From an uncultured Muribaculaceae bacterium (GTDB taxonomy: Bacteria > Bacteroidota > Bacteroidia > Bacteroidales > Muribaculaceae), in assembly GCA_910586565.1 (NCBI GenBank), contig CAJUIT010000005.1, positions 1 through 64,000 of the forward strand: a DNA stretch of 64,000 nucleotides, given 5' to 3'. Shown here piece by piece: positions 60,033 through 64,000 of this stretch (position 1 is its first letter; each line of letters starts with the position of its first letter). The translations under genes and the position numbers were made by a program. The notes beneath the pieces were generated by a model. It was given only the letters and a program-made list of their open reading frames with translations, searched no databases and was not told the origin of the DNA.

Positions 60033-61241
60033 TTTAATCCAATTGCACAGACGTCGCAACCCCTCGGCAAGCACCGAGCGCGGGCAGGCTATGTTGATGC
60101 GGATGAATCCACCTTTGCCATACATCTCCCCGCAGTTCACCCACACCTTAGCCTCGTCGCGCAGGCGCTCCTCAAGCTGCTCAGTGGGGATGCCGAGCGA
60201 GCTCACGTCGACCCACGGCAGATAGGTGGCCTCAAGCAACGATACAGGGCACGACGGAAGTTCGGCTGCGAGATAGCTGCGGGTAAATTCATAGTTGGCG
60301 GCGAGATAGTCCAACAAATCGTCGAGCCAGCGGGCACCGGCAATGGTATAGGCGGCCTTGAGCGCCTCCACTCCGAAGGGGTTCACGTCACACACCTCAT
60401 TGATGTTGATTGCGCGGTCAACCATCCTGCGCACCCGCGCGTCGGGGCACACGATGTTGGCAATCTGCAACCCGGCGGTGTTGAATGCCTTTGAGGGGGA
60501 GAGACACACGATGGCGCGCGGTGTGCCCCCGTTCACCTCACGGTCAACATTGCCGAACGGCACATATTTAAATCCCGGCATGGTGAGTTCGCAATGAATC
60601 TCATCGCTCACCACCACCACGTTGTTGCGGCGGCATATCTCGGCCACCCGCGCCAACTCATCGCGGCGCCATGCGCGCCCCGCGGGGTTGTGAGGATTGC
60701 AGAGCAGCATGAGTTTGGCATCGGGTTGGGCGGCGCACCGCTCAAGGTCGTCGAAATCCATCTCGTAGGTAAACCGCCCGTCGGGGAGGTCAACCCTGCG
60801 CAGCGGGCTGTCAATCTGGCGGCAACCGTTGTTGCGGATTGAGGAGAAGAAACAATTGTAGACGGGAGTCTGCACAATCACCCCCTCCCCCGGTTGCACA
60901 AGCGCCTTTATAATGGCCGAGATTGCAGGCACCACACCCGAGGTGTAGATAACCATTTCGCGGTCAATCCAATAGTCGTGGCGCGAGGCAAACCAGCACA
61001 CAAGCGAATCATAGTATTCGTCACCCACAAGGGTGTAGCCGAACACTCCGTGGTCTACCCTACGGCGCAAAGCTTCCACCACAACAGGTGCCGTGGCAAA
61101 ATCCATGTCGGCCACCCAAAGCGGAATCACATCGGGGTCGGAGGCCGAATCCCATTTATAGGAGCCGCTACCGCGACGCTCCACCACGCGGTCGAAAGGG
61201 GATTCCACACCCCCGTTCACCTTCTTCATATCTTCATTCAT
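60018..61241 (-). CDS. MalY/PatB-type PLP-dependent C-S lyase (cystathionine beta-lyase)
   Basis: A 407-residue fold-type I PLP enzyme that cleaves cystathionine and related sulfur amino acids. PLWVADMDFATAPVVVEAL, the ring-stacking region TSGVVPAISAIIKAL, NPHNPAGRAW, VVVSDEIHCEL and the Schiff-base lysine in SPSKAFNTAGLQ are all present. It may supply homocysteine for methionine or act in sulfur salvage. The start at 61241 leaves a normal leader after the promoter at 61272-61279; starts at 61259 and 61229 are also possible. The protein ends EGVS because a repeat element supplies its last codons. Confidence 0.92.
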   Translation of the reverse strand: MNEDMKKVNGGVESPFDRVVERRGSGSYKWDSASDPDVIPLWVADMDFATAPVVVEALRRRVDHGVFGYTLVGDEYYDSLVCWFASRHDYWIDREMVIYTSGVVPAISAIIKALVQPGEGVIVQTPVYNCFFSSIRNNGCRQIDSPLRRVDLPDGRFTYEMDFDDLERCAAQPDAKLMLLCNPHNPAGRAWRRDELARVAEICRRNNVVVVSDEIHCELTMPGFKYVPFGNVDREVNGGTPRAIVCLSPSKAFNTAGLQIANIVCPDARVRRMVDRAININEVCDVNPFGVEALKAAYTIAGARWLDDLLDYLAANYEFTRSYLAAELPSCPVSLLEATYLPWVDVSSLGIPTEQLEERLRDEAKVWVNCGEMYGKGGFIRINIACPRSVLAEGLRRLCNWIKEGVS

Positions 61242-61271
61242 GCAATTGCGCTCTTCCATAATTTTGCGTTT

Positions 61272-61279
61272 CAAACATA
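61272..61279 (-). promoter_or_regulatory. -7 box of the malY-like gene
   Basis: TATGTTTG on the minus strand matches TAnnTTTG; a TTG lies 22 bases further upstream (61302-61304). Confidence 0.6.
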
Positions 61280-61343
61280 TATTCTCCCCTCTATTATAAT
61301 ACAAAATTAGCCATTATCCGCCGCAAATCAAAAAGCCGCGAAA

Positions 61344-61943
61344 TCAACACACAGGCGCAACGCGGTCGGCTTCGGTAATCGGGCGCAGCGGTCGGCATGG
61401 ATTCCCCACAGCAAGCATCCCGGCGGGAATATCTTTCGTCACCACGCTGCCGGCTCCGATAACAGCACCGTCGCCGATGGTCACTCCAGGCAGCACCGTC
61501 ACCCCTGCTGCCAGCCACACGTTGTTGCCGATAGTCACGCCTGCCGCGCGCATAATGCCGTCGTTGCGTTGGTCGGGGAGCAATGCGTGGGTTATAGTCA
61601 CAATGCAGCAGTTGGGCCCGATGAACACATTATCGCCAATTTCCACCTTCCCCTCATCAAGGATGCTGAGATTGAAATTGCCGATAAAATTCTCACCTAT
61701 ATGTATATTGAACCCCAAATCGCACCGGAACGGACTATGTATGGTGAACCTCTCCCCCACCGTTCCCAACAGTTCCCTGAACAAAGCCTTACGCTTTTCC
61801 ACCTGCGACGGCGGCAACGCATTAATCTCGAAGCACCTCTCCGAGCAACGCTTCAGCACCGCCCCAACCTCCGGAAAATCCTTAGCCCCGGCATGGAGCC
61901 ACGCCCCACCCCTCAACACCTCAAAAATCTCCTCTGTATTCAT
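61344..61943 (-). CDS. Maltose/galactoside O-acetyltransferase-like hexapeptide protein
   Basis: A 199-residue left-handed beta-helix acetyltransferase (Maa/LacA type) that moves acetyl from acetyl-CoA to a sugar. The N-terminal helix domain (VLKRCSERCFEINALPPSQVEKRKALFRELLG) is followed by hexapeptide repeats (FNIHIGENFIGNFNLSILDEG, VFIGPNCCIVTITHAL with the catalytic His) and the terminal AVIGAGSVVTKDIPAGMLAVGNPCR. The start at 61943 fits both the family and a promoter 30 bases upstream. Confidence 0.92.
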   Translation of the reverse strand: MNTEEIFEVLRGGAWLHAGAKDFPEVGAVLKRCSERCFEINALPPSQVEKRKALFRELLGTVGERFTIHSPFRCDLGFNIHIGENFIGNFNLSILDEGKVEIGDNVFIGPNCCIVTITHALLPDQRNDGIMRAAGVTIGNNVWLAAGVTVLPGVTIGDGAVIGAGSVVTKDIPAGMLAVGNPCRPLRPITEADRVAPVC

Positions 61944-61972
61944 CCAATCCAAATCTTCAACATTTTCAGCCA

Positions 61973-62003
61973 CAAAAATACCAATCTTCCCCAACACCCC
62001 CAA
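61973..62003 (-). promoter_or_regulatory. Promoter of the acetyltransferase gene
   Basis: On the minus strand TTG (62001-62003), 20 bases, TATTTTTG (61973-61980). The surrounding sequence resembles the promoter at 62767-62797. Confidence 0.8.
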
Positions 62004-62017
62004 ACCTATTTTACATG

Positions 62018-62725
62018 TTATTTCCCGATGTACGCCTGCATGAACCCTACACAACTGATAATTCCCTTTTTCACCAATTCATATACCCCTCTGATAATTG
62101 AGCATACCACACCTATCTCTATGAATAAGGGAACCTCAACCAACATATTCTTAGCTGAATCAAATGGATGCACCCAAACTTCACCACTATTTAAAAGTAT
62201 CTCATCCGTCATTGAGCTTGGAAGCCAACGAAGTTTTGTAAAAAGGATAAACATCCCGATAGCCGTCACGCACGATAGAGATATAATAATCAACGCTCTA
62301 AGCATAATTCCCGACAACCATTTTTTTGAGAGCAAAACACACATATATGCAATTGCAATCACCGGAAAAAGAATCCATGCAAACCACCCTGCCGAGAACC
62401 AAATAGCACGCATAATTATCCCAAATGGAACTGCTAACAAAATTCCAATTACCAATATACGACAGATAGCCTTGCTACTAAACCATCTTTTAATTTTACT
62501 TTCTATCGGCTCAATGCGACAATTATTGCAACGTGCAATTATCCAAAAGATTACAACAGAAAGAAAACCGAAAAACAAGCAATACACGTACGGTTGTAAC
62601 ATCCATTGCGCCTCTCGGTTAAAAACATCAATCAACGGTGCTGAGGCAAAACAAATTTCATGCAAATCCTTAGCTCCGCATAGCCCCCCTCCATTAAAAA
62701 CAGCAAAAGCCACCTCTTTTATCAT
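62018..62725 (-). CDS. Hypothetical membrane protein
   Basis: A 235-residue protein with about five hydrophobic segments (PYVYCLFFGFLSVVIFWIIA, ICRILVIGILLAVPFGIIM, WFAWILFPVIAIAYMCVLL, LIIISLSCVTAIGMFILF, EIGVVCSIIRGVYEL). No family is recognised. Codons are AT-rich compared with core genes, pointing to an accessory origin. It has its own -33/-7 promoter. Confidence 0.6.
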   Translation of the reverse strand: MIKEVAFAVFNGGGLCGAKDLHEICFASAPLIDVFNREAQWMLQPYVYCLFFGFLSVVIFWIIARCNNCRIEPIESKIKRWFSSKAICRILVIGILLAVPFGIIMRAIWFSAGWFAWILFPVIAIAYMCVLLSKKWLSGIMLRALIIISLSCVTAIGMFILFTKLRWLPSSMTDEILLNSGEVWVHPFDSAKNMLVEVPLFIEIGVVCSIIRGVYELVKKGIISCVGFMQAYIGK

Positions 62726-62766
62726 ACTTTTTTTATCATACTTTCCTAAACATAACTATTTAGGCA

Positions 62767-62797
62767 CAAAAATAGTAATCTCCCCAAATATTCCCAA
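62767..62797 (-). promoter_or_regulatory. Promoter of the membrane-protein gene
   Basis: On the minus strand TTG (62795-62797), 20 bases, TATTTTTG (62767-62774), 41 bases before the start codon. Confidence 0.8.
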
Positions 62798-62934
62798 CAG
62801 ATTTTCCGTTATGGAATCAACTCCCCGCGCCATGAATGGCAAACAAAGTTTGTATGCATCAAACTCACCTCTAAGCTATACTTTCTTGGGATTCATACAC
62901 CTCCAATTTGGTGCAACCTAAAATATTCTAAATT

Positions 62935-63345
62935 ATGCTACGACGATTCATTGAAGCTCAATGTGATATTTTTAATTACGCTTACACCGAAATAAAAGCC
63001 GGGAGAAAACGCTCGCACTGGATGTGGTTTATATTTCCACAAATAAAAGGATTGGGGCGTTCGTGCAAGTCCATGTATTATGGTTTGAATGGAGCTGACG
63101 AAGCTCGTGAATATCTCTCCAATCCCATACTGGGAAAAAACTTAAGAGAAATAACTAATCTTCTCCTTGAACTACCTATCGATAATCCACATGAGATTTT
63201 TCGTTCTCCGGACGATATGAAATTACAGGCATGTATGACTCTGTTTGATTCTATTGAACCGAATTCAATATTTCAACAAGTCCTTGATAAGTTTTTCCAT
63301 GGACAAAAAGACAAGTACACTTTATCAGTTTTAAATCTCAGTTAA
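62935..63345 (+). CDS. DUF1810 family protein
   Basis: A 136-residue cytoplasmic protein of the DUF1810 family. RFIEAQCDIFNYAYTEIKAGRKRSHWMWFIFPQIKGLGRS is the family hallmark, with YGLNGADEAREYLSNPILGKNL and the terminal GQKDKYTLSVL. Function is unknown. Codons are AT-rich. It lies divergently from the membrane-protein gene and convergent with the last gene. Confidence 0.9.
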   Translation: MLRRFIEAQCDIFNYAYTEIKAGRKRSHWMWFIFPQIKGLGRSCKSMYYGLNGADEAREYLSNPILGKNLREITNLLLELPIDNPHEIFRSPDDMKLQACMTLFDSIEPNSIFQQVLDKFFHGQKDKYTLSVLNLS

Positions 63346-63505
63346 CTAACCAACATTCATCAACGCCTCAACTATCTATAGCTTATATTCATATCCATAT
63401 AGACATTCTGATTTAACGGACATGCGATTTGATGCTCGGAGTTTGCGCATTTTCAAAATGCCAGTTCGTCTAAAATCTCAAATTACTCATAACTCCCCAT
63501 AAAGA

Positions 63506-63928
63506 TTAGAACATTCCTTTAATACCATCTGAGAAAGTTTTATCCTTATCATATTGATAATATAAGTTACCTCCACTCAGTATGTTATCAACCATATGTG
63601 CTACCGCCTCATTCTGACTCACTAATTTTTTCAATCTTGTAACTGTTTTTGTCAGGCCACTCTCAATTGTTTCCTCATTATCCTCTTGATGATAATAATC
63701 TGTTCCAGTTGGAATTCTAATGAGTGTCTGCAGATTTCTTTCTAATGATGGATTTTCTTTAAGTCTCATTAAAATACCTTTCCTACAAGCATACGCTACA
63801 AAACATAAATTATATTCTTGTTCATAATAAAAATCTGAACTACAGCTGATTCTATCCTCGATAAGAGAAAGCATAAACATTATCATTCTTATTGAGTGTT
63901 CCAGCTTATGCAATTCAATGTCACTCAT
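63506..63928 (-). CDS. Hypothetical protein
   Basis: A 140-residue, AT-rich, mostly helical frame (MSDIELHKLEHSIRMIMFMLSLIEDR, then CFVAYACRKGILMRLKENPSLERNLQTLIRI). No family is recognised and there is no signal peptide. The start at 63928 avoids an upstream hydrophobic extension that lacks coding character; the gene could also start at 63982. Confidence 0.45.
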   Translation of the reverse strand: MSDIELHKLEHSIRMIMFMLSLIEDRISCSSDFYYEQEYNLCFVAYACRKGILMRLKENPSLERNLQTLIRIPTGTDYYHQEDNEETIESGLTKTVTRLKKLVSQNEAVAHMVDNILSGGNLYYQYDKDKTFSDGIKGMF

Positions 63929-64000
63929 TTGGATTATAAATACTCTTATATTTTTATAACTAATTCTTGAAATTATTTTCAAATGCAGAAGCGGCTATTC

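Overview
The window looks like a chromosomal segment of a gut Bacteroidales bacterium, most likely Muribaculaceae-like. Support comes from Bacteroidota-type promoters (TTG or TTTG, about 20 bases, then TAnnTTTG), the lack of strong Shine-Dalgarno sites, a type IX secretion (T9SS) operon, a SusA-like GH13 enzyme, many outer-membrane barrels, and C-ending codons in the core genes. No rRNA, tRNA, phage or intact transposase gene was found.

Layout. 1-8.1 kb: a four-helix-bundle gene behind a nonamer array, YitT, an amidase, TrpB2, a SIMPL protein, a GltD-like flavoprotein divergent from pyrD, then a structured intergenic region. 8.1-14.7 kb: minus-strand SPOR lipoprotein, phosphoesterase, secreted GH13 enzyme, glycosidase-like lipoprotein and a C1 peptidase. 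14.8-18 kb: rplM-rpsI-rpsB-tsf. 18.3-31.5 kb: an orphan protein, a FadL-type porin, a phosphoethanolamine-transferase-like protein with an AT-rich core, a tricorn-type protease, an LysM/binding-protein fusion plus barrel pair, a ROK kinase and mannose-6-phosphate isomerase. 31.8-36.4 kb: RNase G, an mS38-like microprotein, HU, and a HAD hydrolase behind a queuosine-precursor transporter that carries a preQ1-I riboswitch. 36.7-43.8 kb: porT-porP-gldK-gldL-gldM-gldN. 43.9-48.4 kb: three nonulosonic-acid (legionaminate-type) genes and obgE. 48.4-50.7 kb: a tripartite HipB/HipS/HipT toxin-antitoxin locus with three regularly spaced operators and a composite MITE-like insertion. 50.8-64 kb: a predicted T9SS cargo protein, OmpA, a GT39 transferase, a MATE pump, a MalY-type lyase, an acetyltransferase, and a more AT-rich accessory tail.

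The gene groups connect at the cell surface. The T9SS operon builds the exporter, and the 50.8 kb protein ends in a T9SS-type sorting domain. The GH13 and glycosidase-like genes suggest alpha-glucan use. The EptA-like, GT39 and nonulosonate genes suggest surface glycan or lipid modification.

The most unusual content is non-coding. One family of intergenic elements (138-bp full copies and shorter forms) sits at the 3' ends of minus-strand genes, and its right arm supplies the last codons of two unrelated proteins. The full copies share a hairpin design with the modules inside the hip insertion: a GGAG-like strand, a variable apical stem that keeps its pairing, and (T)GACYGA on the return strand. 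A second, 33-bp palindromic repeat family occurs singly and as inverted pairs. Degenerate tandem nonamers and heptamers are scattered between genes.
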